Positions 35,036 to 46,669 are shown, counted from the stretch's first letter. The stretch is DNA of 64,000 nucleotides from Pleurodeles waltl (GCF_031143425.1 NC_090442.1:425275776-425339775), one strand, 5' to 3'. Made by a program: numbers and translations. The notes: generated by a model from the sequence alone, not told the origin.

Positions 35036-35838
35036 TTCACAGGGCATTATTGATAGAGAAACCCTTCCTTTGGGTAACCATGTTTTGGAAATGGCTAAGG
35101 TTGGTAGGATTCACTGTGTACTGGCCTATCCTAATCTTAAATAATGCAGCCATTTACTGTAGAAAGTAAGGGGGAACTGGGTATTTTAGAAACATGTTTG
35201 AAGTTTTCAGATATTCTGGAAACAATAACATGCTGGGATCCTTTCAAGTCAAACCACTCTAGATTTCTCTGGGTCTCTGCATTTCAGAAATGCCCTGCGT
35301 TGGGAGGGTTCACAGGGTGACTTCAAATGTCAGGCCTAAATGTTACAACCAAGGCCTATGGAAAGACAGTAGAAGTTGAGTGTTTTACACATATTTCTGA
35401 TATTTGCAGGGCATTTTGGAAAAACATGTGGTGACATCAATGCAAACCACACCACTCTGGACTCCTTATGGTGTCTAATTTTCAGAAATGTGTTGTTTCA
35501 TGGGCGATAGGCCCACCTACTTAAGTGGGGTACTATTTGTTATCAAGAGAAGTGTGGGAACACTGGCTGGTCAGACCTTTATCACTCACTACAGATTCAG
35601 TCATTTTCCTTCACAGAAACGTGAGGATGTTCTGTGATGATAGCCTGTGGTCGCTGTTTGAAGAACACTCTGGTTAAGAATAAGTAGTGGGGTCCATGCA
35701 AACCACAACATCCTGCACACCCCGATGTCTAGTTTTTAAAAATGTCTGGGGTTGGTATGTTTCTCTGGATGTTGGCCATACTGTGCCCAAATACCAGAGC
35801 TGCCCACATCTACAGAAAGACTGAAATTACAAGACAAA
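35036..35838 (+). repeat. Degenerate tandem repeat, unit about 200 bp
   Basis: A recurring core (GAAATG with a following G/T-rich phrase, then a TTCAC or TTTCTC phrase) starts near 35,089, 35,288, 35,486 and 35,739. The intervals are about 199, 198 and 253. Linked phrases (CAAACCACWCCACTCTGGA-like upstream, GGCC downstream) recur in step. The array is cut at 35,838 by the Harbinger element and resumes at 46,670, where another unit is visible near 46,925. Confidence 0.6.
35836..35838. repeat. Target-site duplication AAA, left
   Basis: AAA immediately precedes the left end of the Harbinger element and follows its right end (46,667-46,669). It is only three A bases, so weak alone, but the flanking repeat rejoins correctly when one copy is removed. 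Confidence 0.6.
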
Positions 35839-35885
35839 GGGCGTCATTACGAGTTTGGCGGTCTGGCTGTAAGACCGCCATGTTG
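35839..35885 (+). repeat. Harbinger terminal inverted repeat, left
   Basis: GGGCGTCATTACGAGTTTGG opens the element, followed by a GGCGGTC...GACCGCC subterminal hairpin. It pairs with the inverse of 46,617-46,666. Confidence 0.85.
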
Positions 35886-36458
35886 GTGGTCATACAAACT
35901 GCCATATTATGAATTACACAGCCAAGCCCGTCTGCCAAAAGACAGCCAAAATCCCATCACCGCCTAGATTCTGGAGGACAGGAAAGAGACGGTCCAAACA
36001 CAGGCAGGGCCAGTCTGTCAAACATCCACCCAATCTATTACGAGCCACAAATCACAGTAGCGATTCTTCCATGGCAGAAAACCAATGGCATTGCGAACCG
36101 TGGCTGTCGGCTGCGGCACCACAGTAATACACAACACCACATTGGATAGTTTGAATTCCACACACCTGACACACATTCACTCACCAAAACACCTACAAAC
36201 TGCACTGTGAAACACACCCCACAATTGTTTGCAACCAGAAATACGCACACAGCAGGAAAGAGGTTTCAAATATAAATTTAGAACTGTAGATTAGGCAACC
36301 CTCCACACTTTAAAAAACACTCATCCTACACCTGCATAACATACACAGAACACAAATTAGTACCCTCCACATCAGGCACCACCTGTCACCCAATAACAAC
36401 ACAGTACCCACACCTCAACATCGGTTTTCATCAATTTTCCCTGTCGTCCAGCACCACA

Positions 36459-36835
36459 ATGTCCCCACAAAAAATCCCGTTTTCACTGATGACGAGTTGA
36501 GGGTCATGGTGGATGAAATAATCAGAGTAGAGCCACACCTATTTGGAGCCCAAGTCCAGCAAACTTCTATCGCCAGGAAAATAAAGATGTGGCAAAGAAT
36601 AGTCGATTGGGTGAATTCTGTAGGCAGCTATCCAAGCACAAGGGAGGACATCAGGAAAAGGTGAAACAACCTCAGGGGGAGGTACATTCCATGACCGCCA
36701 GGCACCAGCTGGTAGTCAGCAAGACTGGCAGTGGCCCCCTGCCTCCTCCCCCATAGTTTACATCATGGGAGGAAAAGGTCTTGGCCATCCTGCATCCTGA
36801 GGACATGACAGGAATACCAGAAGGGGTGGAGTCAG
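36459..36835 (+). pseudogene. Harbinger Myb/SANT-like protein A, exon 1 (broken)
   Basis: From 36,473 the reading FTDDELRVMVDEIIRVEP and then LFGAQVQQTSIARK, IVDWVNSVG and DIRKR is the trihelix/Myb-like domain found in Harbinger-associated proteins and in the derived vertebrate NAIF1. The role in the family is binding of transposon ends and import of the transposase into the nucleus. Lesions seen: the ATG at 36,459 is out of frame with the domain across an A run; TGA at 36,662-36,664 sits where the conserved Trp of the third helix is expected; there is a frame change near 36,690; and a TAG falls in the Pro-rich stretch near 36,754. The exon ends at a CAG|GTAAAT donor. The domain is recognised from memory of the family. 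Confidence 0.8.
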
Positions 36836-37715
36836 GTAAATCACAACACCTATTATGTCACACAAAAAAATTGTCTTGCATGCTCACTGATCACCTTTTG
36901 CTATCTTAACTGCCAACCCTCTCACCGCCTGTGTGCCCAACTGTTCTAATACCCCTGTCTGGCATCCCACATGTCAACTAAACTCACCTGGGGGCACAGT
37001 GTCTGTGTATGGCAGGGGCAGTACAGGGACTGACAGCACTACAACTCCTAGCAGGCACTCTTCCACCATTAAGAAAACCAGAAGAGTGTGCCTCTATGAA
37101 AATTGCCTTGCATGTCAACTAAACAATTGGCTAAACCAACCTGAATGCTCCACAACTGTACAGTCTATGGCAATGACAGCATTGTTATGGGCATCTGCCG
37201 GTACAATGCCACCAACACATATCAAAAGCTGTGTCCACTGCTAAACTGTCCCTTCTACCTCCCATTAACTATTGAAATATACTAACCTGGGGTGAACACA
37301 CATACATGCAGTATGCTGTACTTGGTGTAAACTGACACATATGGCCAGGTAGAATGATTACACCTAATTTTCCGGACACACAGTTTTCACATTACATTGT
37401 GCAGCTGTCTATTGACTCAATACTGAACTACTGCTAACTGGGAGGTAACATGAATAATATAAAGCTACACAGCTGCCAAGATATGAATCTATGAACAGGC
37501 ATTGAAATGCCAAGATACTCTGACATCCTGTAGCAACGTCTATGAGATAGGAATTGTCTATATTCCACATAGCTGTACTCCAGATTTGAAAGCAGATGTG
37601 ACTGTCATATCAGGGAATCAAGCAAAGCCTTTCTATACATGGCGCAAAGCATATCTACCTGTCAAAGTCTGATACCACATTTTGTATAACAATCTGTAAC
37701 TGTCTGTTCCACAAG

Positions 37716-38440
37716 GTGGAGAGGACACCTGAAACATCCACTTCCTCCCTGGATGAAGCCCTCAGTGATGAAAATGACAATGAGGATGACTCTGGCCCAT
37801 CTGGCATACCTGGTCAGTCCACAACTGTCAGCCTCACCCTGACCACATCAACTTCTCCCAGCCCTCTTGCATTGACATCCCAAGCAACCATTCTCCCCCA
37901 AACCTGTTTCCCTACTACAGTATCTACCATCATGTGTCCCCCCAGTACAGGCACCTGAGTCACAAGTAGAAACCCTGTCAATGAAGGACCTGCCACCACT
38001 GTAGTGGGCAAAGTGTGCCAAGGGCACAGGCACTTGGGGGTAGGGTATGTCAGAGGGTTTGGTGTGGGCCAGCGGACTGAGGCTGCTAGGGATACTTCTG
38101 GCCAGAACACCATCTCCCAAGTCTTGGGAGCTTACCAACAGTCCCAAGATATGATGGGCCAGGTACTTGCCATGATGGAGGGAGATCAAGCAAATGCAGA
38201 GGGACAACCACCAGGAAGTAATACAACAGTGGGAAACCCTCATTTCCAACATGGTCTCTCTAACAGGGGTGCTGAGAGACATTAACACCACCCTGAGCAG
38301 GGTCTATCCACAACACCAAACCCCTTCCACTGGCCATATAACATCAGCCCCTTTTACACCTGTGGCAGGTAGTGAAATGGAGGCTCTGCCAGGGGTCGGA
38401 CATATATCTCAGAAACCCTGCCTCTGTGGCTGAAGAACCC
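37716..38440 (+). pseudogene. Harbinger Myb/SANT-like protein A, exon 2 (broken)
   Basis: It follows an acceptor-like CCACAAG at 37,709-37,715. The first part codes for an acidic Ser-rich segment (SSLDEALSDENDNEDD) and a Ser/Thr/Pro-rich linker. The end codes for a predicted coiled coil (QDMMGQVLAMME, then WETLISNMVSL and VLRDINTTLS). The two coiled-coil halves lie in different frames that meet near 38,185, so at least one more frame change is present. An acidic linker followed by a C-terminal coiled coil is usual for this Myb-like family. Intron 1 (36,836-37,715) shows nothing else. Confidence 0.65.
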
Positions 38441-39907
38441 CCCCTTCAAACATGGACATCCACCAAAACAACCAGGATGTGCAGATGCCAAGACTACAAC
38501 CACTGTCAGAGGAGTGATCCTCTAATGATTGGTTCCCCTTGTGTGTCACTGATACACCCTGTTGACTCTTCTATAATCACTCTTCTTTTTTCACGGATAG
38601 TAGGACACTGGACTTGAGACTCCAAATGTTGTATCAACTACCCTGATGACAACATCCACTACGGCTGAACCCTTCACTGTTTGCACATTATTGCTTTGAT
38701 CTCATTAATTTTATTTTCCTGTGCACTTGTAAATAAACACAATTAAATCACAATAAAAGTTGAGAGTCATATTTCAACTATTTTGAACCGTTAACTGTGA
38801 ATATTCTTGAGTCCACATAACACATTCAAATGTAGCAAATGTGGGAATAGACAGGTCACATGTACTGTTGATTCTGGATTTAAAGAAGACAATAATCAAT
38901 CCCCATTTATAGCACTGTGCAGCACATAGGCTGACCACATGCCAAAGATCACACAGTGAAGTACATCTTCACAATTTAGTGTGTCAGCAAAGGTGTTAGT
39001 AACTAACATCCCACAAACCACTGAAGTAAGGGACATGTCAGACTTTGTCTATCCAAATTGCCCAATAGATTGGTGAAATTTAACTCCAGCGAACCCCTTG
39101 TCACATACCCACACAGGACCTACCAAATGAACATACACCATCATACAGACAGAGGTCAATACAACTGTCCCCAGTCAGGGAACCTTCCACTTACCATGGA
39201 CAGGTATCTGTAGGCATGCTACTCACCTATGCCAGTCTTGACACACATGCACAGTGGCCTGCAATCAGGAAACACAGTGACAGCTACATACAAGTAAGAT
39301 AGTACCATTATCAACCCAAAGGGAAGGTTGACTGAATGGAATGCACAGGAAGACATTTGTCATAGGCACATGCACACACACATGTTACCATTGGACCCAC
39401 ATACAATGGCAAACAGGTCCATTGTGTAGAACAGAACACAGCAATCTCACTGTCCTGACAGCCTGGGCATGGAACTCCTATACCATGACCACCAATATAA
39501 TGTCAGACAATACCTGGATCAATCCATGGCCACTTCACATGTCAGACCAGCTAAACCCGCATGCCAGTGACACAATTCAGAACTGTCCACATGACGATGG
39601 CATTGTGAAGGGGTCTGGAAAAACACAATTTTACACAAGGATTGTAGGCAGGAAAGGGTCTACATGACCTAGAAATATATGTCCCAAATACAATGGTAAC
39701 TTAAAATGTGCATTATGGCAAACACTAACAAGAATAACATCACAATGGTTTAAACTCCATTTCCTGTTTTGCAGTAAAAGCTGGGCTATGTCTTGCAAAG
39801 CAATGAATAACATGTCTGATGGTCATAAAAAGACCTTTCTTAAACATCCACAACCCCACTGCTACCCTACTGAGTCAATCAAATTACAGAACAACACATA
39901 CCTACAG
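38441..39907. other. Non-coding stretch between convergent Harbinger genes
   Basis: An AATAAA signal lies near 38,732-38,737 (TAAATAAACAC) and another, AATAAAAG, near 38,751-38,760, both suited to ending the plus-strand Myb A transcript. No other feature is seen. Confidence 0.5.
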
Positions 39908-41065
39908 TCAGGTGAAGTACTGATTGATGAGATCTGCCTGGATGTTACCACCTTCATCCTCATCAATGTCAGCCTCACTTGACATTTCAGCATTCTCACC
40001 CAGTAGAACTGCTGGCTCTCCCCCATCAGGGATGTATGGGATCTGACACCTCTGGGGGAAGTTGTGGAGAATGCAGCAGGCCACAATGATCAGACACACT
40101 TTGGCGGGTGAGTAGAGGAGGGCTCCACCAGACTTATCAATGCTATAGAATCTTGCCTTTAGGAGCCCAAAAGTCCGCTCAATGACACGCCTTGTCCTTC
40201 CATGGGCCTCATTGAAGCAGACTTCCCCTGGTGTGGTTGGGTACCTCACTGGTGTCAACAACCAGGGACGGTTTGGGTAGTCAGAGGCTCCTGTAAGGAA
40301 TCATTACATGTGTGCAAACATGAATCTTGGACACCCTTACATTTGGGAGCGGACATAAGATACTAGCACACATGACATATGTGGCTATCCAACCAGCCGG
40401 GCCTTCTCTGGATAGTGTTGTGTCATCAGCTCTGGGATAGTGTTTTTCCACATGATGAAGGCATCATGGACTGAACTCTGGTACAGTGCACATACTTGGG
40501 AAATGTAGAGGTCTGCCAAACAGACTACTTGAACATTAATGGAGTGGAAGTTCTTCCTGTTCCAATACACCTGTTCGTTGCCATGTGGGGGAACCAAGGC
40601 TGCATGGGTACCATCAATGACTCCCACTAAATGTGGGATGTCTGCCAATCCATAAAAATCTGCCTTCAAATGGGCCAAACCCTCAAGTTGTGGAAATCTG
40701 AGGTAGCTATCCAGGTGTTTTACCAATGCAAAGAGTACATCCTTCAAGACTAGACTGAACATAGACTGGGATATGCCTGCAGTTATGGCCACGAAATACT
40801 GAAAGGACCCTGTGGCTATGAAATGCATCACTAACATGACTTGTACAATGGGTGGTATGCTATTTGGATGACGAATGGCAGGCATAAGATCTGACTCCAA
40901 CTGACAGCGGAGATCCATAATCGTCTGCCTATCCAGGCGGTAGATCTGAATGATATGTTGATCCTCCATGGTCTGCAGGCCCTCTAATGGACAGTACACT
41001 GGAGGTTGCCTGACCAGTCTCATTCCAGGATAACTATGTGAAGGAAAATACGAAGGTATGTCCAT
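39908..41065 (-). CDS. Harbinger DDE transposase (HARBI1-like), two exons
   Basis: This cuts and pastes the element by DDE chemistry. Exon 1 (41,065-40,385, ATG at 41,063-41,065) has a helical N-terminal part (MEDQHIIQIYRLDRQTIMDL), then GVIDGTHAAL with the first catalytic Asp near residue 151 and SSVHDAF with the second near 201. Exon 2 (40,290-39,908) starts after a TTACAG acceptor and reads GASDYPNRPWLLTP, then HGRTRRVIERTFGLLKARF with the catalytic Glu, and ends in an acidic tail. The sum, about 350 residues, equals HARBI1-type proteins. Neither exon holds a stop. The expected donor after ARLV reads GATAG rather than GTAAG, so splicing may be damaged. The D2 neighbourhood has YQSS where WPGS is common. 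It is transcribed against Myb A and away from Myb B. Confidence 0.88.
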
Positions 41066-41668
41066 CACTCATTCTGTCCCTTCTAAGTTTCTAAACACAT
41101 GACTCATATCATAATGTGTCATGGCAAATGATACAGTAGGTACATGGTACACAGCACAAACCAATGTTAATGATGTTGTCTGGAATATCGTCCCCTTCCC
41201 TCAATTATGACATGGACATGTAAACACATGATTCAGAGAGCCTATGTTATATGGACGTCTTACTATACATTGCATAAAAGAGCAACAAAAACTTTTATCT
41301 TATCACTATGACAACATGTCTCTTCAATTTGAACATTTATACATGGTTAGTTAATGCCACCATTCAAGACAATAGGGTCTTGAATATATGTATGTATGTT
41401 TCCGACCTTGTGACGCATCATGAAATTAACTTTTCCGACCAAAAGTCGTCTTGGCGGTAGGAGTATACTACCACGGTGGGCATTGCCATTGGAACACATT
41501 GCTGTCTATGGCAGTCTAGGGCCAATGGCGATGTTCGCTGTGGTGATGGTCCCTTATGTAGCAGATATGACCTCCATCTCATACATGATCTCTCACTTAA
41601 CTCTTGACACTACTGCCAGCAAGACCTCCACGACCAGAGCTACTGTGTACTGCCTCCGGGAGCAATCA
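41066..41668. promoter_or_regulatory. Divergent promoter region of transposase and Myb B
   Basis: About 600 bases separate the transposase start (minus strand) from the Myb B start (plus strand), so both promoters should lie here. A GC-rich block at about 41,440-41,560 contains a short inverted repeat (TTGCCATTGGAAC... / ...CCAATGGCGA). No TATA box or transcription start can be fixed by eye. Confidence 0.45.
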
Positions 41669-44600
41669 TGCACGTCCTACAGGTAATAGGGCCCCTGCCT
41701 TCTCACCCGAGGAGCTGGAGAAGCTGGTGGAGGAGGTCTTACCCCTGTATGGACAGCTCTTTGGTACACCAGAGGAGCAAGTAAGTGCACCATGTGCACA
41801 TATGTCTCATTAGCTAGACTATTATTTGATCTGCTAAGTAAAGGCTGATGGGCAATATTTCGGATTGAGTGCTTAAAGTCCTTTGGGTGCTAAATTTGTG
41901 CTAGAATAGGTGACTTCCTGAGCATGTACTAATGTTTGGTGACAGAGTTAGAGTCCTACAACATTGTGGAGAGTATGTCATGTATCTTCCCTGAGCCACC
42001 TTGTGACTGTTGCACATGTTTAGTTGAGGTGCTATGCCAGACTTCGCCTGAGAAAACTCTTTTTAATATGTGTTGGATGTCTGGTCATATGTGATAACAT
42101 GGCATCTGGTGCTGGAGATGCATTTTGTCTGCCTGTTTCCAGCTCACATGTGCCCTCACTGTATATGCTCATCTATCAGTGGAGTGGAAGTTCCGGACAG
42201 TTTGTGTTAGGGTTGATGAACTGACTTGTCAATTACTCTGCTTGTATTTGTATGTAACATGTAAACATTAAATTCTTTCTGGTTTTTATCATCCATGCTG
42301 GTCAACGCCCATCAGAAGAAGGGGAATTGGTATGCCACGCCAAGAAGGTACAGACCTTGGGGGTCCACAGCCGGCAGAGCACCTGTTGTCTGGAGAGGTG
42401 GGAGGACCTGAGACGCTGGGCACGGAAGACCGCAAAGGCTCAGCTCGGGATGTCCTCCCAACGAGGACAGGAAGCCATCAGACCATAACCCCCCTAATAG
42501 TCCGCGTTTTGGTGGTGGCCTACCCTGAGTTGGATGAGAATTTGAAGGCAGTACATCAGACACAAGGGGGTAAGTACAGACCTAACAAAGTTCTGCCCCT
42601 TTATCGGATGAATGAGTGATGGAACAGATGGTTAGATCTGACAATGTGGTAAGTGCAAAGTGTCACAGAGCTCATGTGAACACATTCATGTACAGTAGCC
42701 ATCTATTGCATACATGTGTGCCCTTCCAAATGTATTTTGAAACATGTTACTCAACTATGTTGTCCCCTCAGTACAATGGCACATAATGGTGCACATATCA
42801 CTGTGTCATATGTGTACTAATATACTGCTTGTTCTACCCTGTTGGTTGTCAATTCCCACCAACAGGTCAATCCTCCCCATTTCATAATGGAAAGCTCTCT
42901 TTCCTCTGCAAGGTCTCAAGATTAATGTCTTTGTGCAACATAGAGTCAGACATAATCAAGTAATCTCTAGTTTTTTATGGTTTCTGACAAGTGACAGCCT
43001 CACATGAGGCTGTGATCTCCATCTGACATGTCACATGACATACAAGGTTAACAAGGTAATCCCCCTTGGTAAGTGAGGGGTACATAGACATTTATGATGT
43101 CTTATCAGAGTGGACAATATGCGTGTTGGATACCATTGAGGTGTTACAACATTTATATAGGCATTTAGATAAGCACACATATCATGGTATCAGAGGTATG
43201 AATGTAACCACCATGCTGAGGTTCTGCTAGTAGAAACTGGCCACACAGGTTTGTCCATAGGCATACTGTTGTCGGGATGATACAAAGGCAATGGTAACAT
43301 ATTAACAGCTACGGCACAGACAGTAATTTGGCAACATCATGTGTCAATGGAAAGGTCAAGTCATTACTCAACATTGATATTTGTTATGTGTACCTGCTGT
43401 TGCTATGAAGGATATGTCTAATGAGGCCTGACTGTTTTGCAACCTCATGTTTGCCATTACACCTATTTGCCTACACTCCAGCAACAAAGTATGACCCCAA
43501 AGCATCACAGTAAATGCAGTTGAATTTGTAGTCAATTAAAAAAAGTAATGAAGTCTTTCATCTCCATAGGTGCAGTGAGTACTGTATATCCCTGTACACA
43601 GGTTTCTGGGTTTAGCCCGTCATTCGCAGGGAGCAGCATGGTATAGGGGCTTGCTTGAAATGCCACCAAATGTCTTCTCGGGTTAAAGTACCACTCATGG
43701 CGCACAGGTGCCTCCCAAGGCTCATCAGCCATGGCTCAAGGGAGCCATCAATAAGACAGTTTCAAAGAAAAGGGAGAACACTGCCTACACTCCAGCGACA
43801 AAGTATGACTCCTAAGCATCATGGTAAATGCAGTCGAATTAGTAGTCCATTCAAAAAGTAATTAAGTCTTTCACCTCCGTAGGTGCAGCAAGTGCTTTGG
43901 GGTCATACTTTGTTGCTGGAGTGTAGGCATTGTGTTCCCTTTCTTCAAAACTGACTTATGTGTAATGTATGATGGAAGTGTTATCTTGTGAATGTGATGA
44001 CCCTATTTCACTATCCATTTTCAGCATCAGCACCGGCAAGTGAAGGAGACGGGGCACAGCTGAGTGGGGAAGCTTCTGACCACGGGACCTTCAGTCACGA
44101 TACAACAGACACCGAGGGACCTCAGTAGCCTGGAGAGCGAGGTTAGTGCCAATGGGAAGACTGGATCCAGTACATCTTCTTTGGAATCCTCCTCCAGTGG
44201 CTACTCCCTAGTGGTGGTGGACCCATCTGGGAACATCCCAGTACCATCTCTGTCCACCACCCCCTTTCTACCATTGCCTTCCCTGTAGCTCCCCACACAG
44301 TTGGCCGTGCATGCCCATTCAAGAGGGTGGGCATCTCCTTTGCTGCAGGGACGTGTGCTCCAGGCCCTTTTAGCTCTGCTGCCCTCAGCGAGCAGGCCAT
44401 TGACCTCCTGAGGTCCATCTCTGTGGGTCAGACGGCCATTGTGAATGCCATCCAGGGATTGGCAAGCCAGATCCAACACAGCAATGCGTTCCTGGAAGAC
44501 ATTGACAGTGCAATCTCTGGTCTACAGAGATCATTTCAGGCTCTGGTCTCCACACTGACCGCAGCCAGTACCCCCTTGTCTACCACCCCCATCCATCTCC

Positions 44601-45130
44601 CTCTTCCCAGTCCAAATCCACCCTTTCCTGACCCAGCCAAAGCACACAAACATACAGGCATGCATCCACCTCAACATCTAAGGGTAGCGCAGACAAACAA
44701 AAGCACCACAAGACATGTCACGCCACAAGATCCACCTGCAGACACAGCAACAGGCACAATCTGCCCAGCTCCACCACCCCCAGCATCACAGACGCAACAC
44801 CTGAGACGCCTGCAGACACCACACCAACATTCATGATCCAACCACCACACCTACCCTACCCACAGACAGCACCCCAGCAGACCCTCAGACATCCATCCAG
44901 TCACAACACCCACAGACACACAACCACTGACACGCCAACATGCAGCACATCCACCATACCTGCAGTCACCATCCCAACAGACAGCCACAAACCCACCATG
45001 GCATGCCCCAGCACCCCGCCCCCTCAGCCCAAGACACATAAAGACTCTCATTCACCAACCCAACAGACACCCACCACCCACAAGCACACCTCCCACGAAC
45101 ACGCACCCAAGACATCCACATATAAACATT
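41669..45130 (+). pseudogene. Second Harbinger Myb/SANT-like gene (B), three exons, broken
   Basis: Exon 1 (to 41,780) codes FSPEELEKLVEEVLPLYGQL and ends CAA|GTAAGT. Exon 2 (42,301-42,569) codes VNAHQKK, WY, then QTLGVHSRQSTCCLERWEDL and ARKTAKAQLGMSS, a Myb/SANT domain different from gene A, and ends G|GTAAGT. Exon 3 starts after CATTTTCAG at 44,025 in the matching phase. It codes a Ser/Gly-rich linker, the segment LRSISVGQTAIVNAIQGLAS (coiled coil) and a His/Pro/Thr-rich tail. Lesions: the nearest ATG (41,669) is one base out of frame, the exon 2 acceptor reads CTG not CAG, there is a one-base change near 42,338, TAG after EGPQ near 44,128, and another frame change before 44,200. The likely role was DNA binding for the element. 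Confidence 0.75.
43468..43952. repeat. Direct and inverted repeat cluster in Myb B intron 2
   Basis: TGCCTACACTCCAGCAACAA begins at 43,468. A near copy begins at 43,792, and an inverse copy ends at 43,929. The inverted match between 43,758-43,835 and 43,893-43,952 runs beyond this core. About 100 bases after the first two cores are also direct repeats (43,477-43,582 and 43,801-43,896). It may be a small foldback transposon with a partial internal duplication. The minus-strand frame at 43,532-43,732 (66 codons) lies inside and matches nothing known to me. Confidence 0.65.
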
Positions 45131-45779
45131 AGACAACCAGTCTATCATCCTCCACACCCAATCCCCCTTTTGATGACTGTCCCTGTGTGTCAAAAAACGT
45201 TTTCCTCTCTGAGTTTGACTTTTTCCCTACTCCTCCCTGTGATACCCCTAAAAGAACTGTATCCGTCGCCAAGGCCATCTTTACACATCCAAGGCCTCTC
45301 CTACCCCACCGCCAGCACCCATGCCCCTCCCACCACCAAAAAGAAGTCCACCCCTCCCAAAAAAGTCCTAAACCCTGCCAAATCAAGGCCTAAAGCTCCC
45401 CCACCAAAGCCCAACCCTTCCCCACCACCCCCAAGAATCCCAGAGGTGCATGCCTGCCCCTTTGATGCCCCTACCTGTGGAGGTTACATGGCAGTCAGGA
45501 GTCAAGTTGGGGCATCATTTTGTGTCTTTGATGTCAATGATAAACCTTTAGACTGGCCTATCATTCATATTTATTTCAATGTACACTCATTAAAGCCAAC
45601 AGTTGTTGTTTTTTTTAGTTACATCTTTGTCCTTCATTTCCTTTCCTAGGTTTGAGTTGATCCTGGCTATCATTGGTAGTGCGCCTATATTTATGTGTGT
45701 GTCTGTGCTGCTTGTTCTTCATATATTGTTAGAGGAGTATGTGAGGTTGTGTGCAGTCCTTTTGTACCCCGGGGATAGG
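45131..45779 (+). other. Myb B 3' tail / untranslated region
   Basis: C- and A-rich sequence continues the low-complexity end of Myb B. Open frames at 45,170-45,649 and 45,187-45,393 are Pro/Lys-rich and may be displaced parts of the same tail. An ATTAAAG at about 45,588-45,594 could serve as a polyadenylation signal. No separate gene is supported. Confidence 0.4.
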
Positions 45780-46215
45780 GTGTGTGTTGTGTGATGGGTT
45801 ATGTATATGTGCATTTGTTGTTGTGCTGTGTGGCTTTGTGTGTTTCAACTGTCTGAGTTTGTGTGTATCGTGCATGGCATGATGGGTTCAATGTGCTGTG
45901 TGTGTGTGTTAATTGCTATGTTGTATGATGGTGTAATTATATGTGTTCCATTACTGTTTATTGTGTTGTATGTGTGTCGAGTCCCTGGCCAGTGTTGGTT
46001 GTGAGTGTGACATGTTGTTGTAATGTGTTGGTATTATGTATGGGAATGTGTGAGGCTGGGCTTGTGCTGTGATGCCATGCGCAGCTGTGTATTATTAACA
46101 TGTGGTGTGTGTGTCTGTGTGTGCTGGCTGCAGTATACGTGCTGTGTATATGTGGGTGTCTTTGATTCAGTATGTGTGTGTGTCACTGTACTGTTATGTA
46201 TGTGTGTAGCCCTCA
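45780..46215 (+). repeat. TG-rich low-complexity stretch
   Basis: Long irregular TGTG and GTGTGTG tracts, with hydrophobic pseudo-frames on both strands caused by the composition. Lies inside the Harbinger element, upstream of its right end. Confidence 0.75.
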
Positions 46216-46616
46216 CCCCACCCTCCTATGGTATGTTTTGTAACTGTAGATTATTTGGCAATTTACAATGATTCAGTGGTCTTTCGGTGAGGAGGAGCAG
46301 CAAGATGACATCTAGTTGTGGTTCCATGGCGGCTCCGGATGTTTATGGCTTTCTGGAGGTGAGTGTCTCCTTTTATATTGTTTGTTTCTGCCTGGTGCTC
46401 TGTGGTGGTTCGACCGCGGCGGTTATGTTTGTGGTGTGCAACCTCCTAATGAGTCCAGTGGAAACATGGTCTCCGTCAGACTGTTTGCGCCTCCATTCGA
46501 CCGCAGTGGTCTGTCCTGCCTGGCAGTGCTTTAGCGGTCTTCTGTATGCACCACTGCCAATGTCATAATTTGGCAGTCTTCTCTGCCAGCCTGTTGGCAG
46601 TCGGACCGCCAGCCTG

Positions 46617-46666
46617 TTGGCGGTCGGACCGCCAACATGGCAGATGCCAAACTCGTAATGAGGCCC
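46617..46666 (-). repeat. Harbinger terminal inverted repeat, right
   Basis: Ends CCAAACTCGTAATGAGGCCC, the inverse of the left end with one difference in the outer bases. The preceding GGCGGTC/GACCGCC motifs form subterminal hairpins. AAA follows at 46,667-46,669. Confidence 0.85.
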
Positions 46667-46669
46667 AAA

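Larger units (their letters stand above)
35839..46666. mobile_element. 10.8-kb Harbinger-type DNA transposon
   Basis: The terminal inverted repeats are GGGCSTCATTACGAGTTTGG (20 of 21 outer bases agree). Both ends carry a subterminal GACCGCC-containing inverted repeat. Inside are a minus-strand DDE transposase (39,908-41,065) and two plus-strand Myb/SANT-like genes, one on each side (36,459-38,440 and 41,669-about 45,130). The flanking DNA is one degenerate repeat that becomes continuous when the element is removed, so the ends belong to a single insertion. Typical Harbinger elements are shorter and carry one transposase and one Myb-like gene. The second Myb-like gene may be an ancestral part of this lineage or come from a nested element. 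Both Myb genes are broken, so this copy is probably not self-sufficient. Confidence 0.85.

Noticed and set aside
43532..43732. 66-codon minus-strand frame starting MADEPWEAPV
   Set aside because: Short, inside a repeat cluster within an intron, and no known domain. Kept only as part of the repeat entry.
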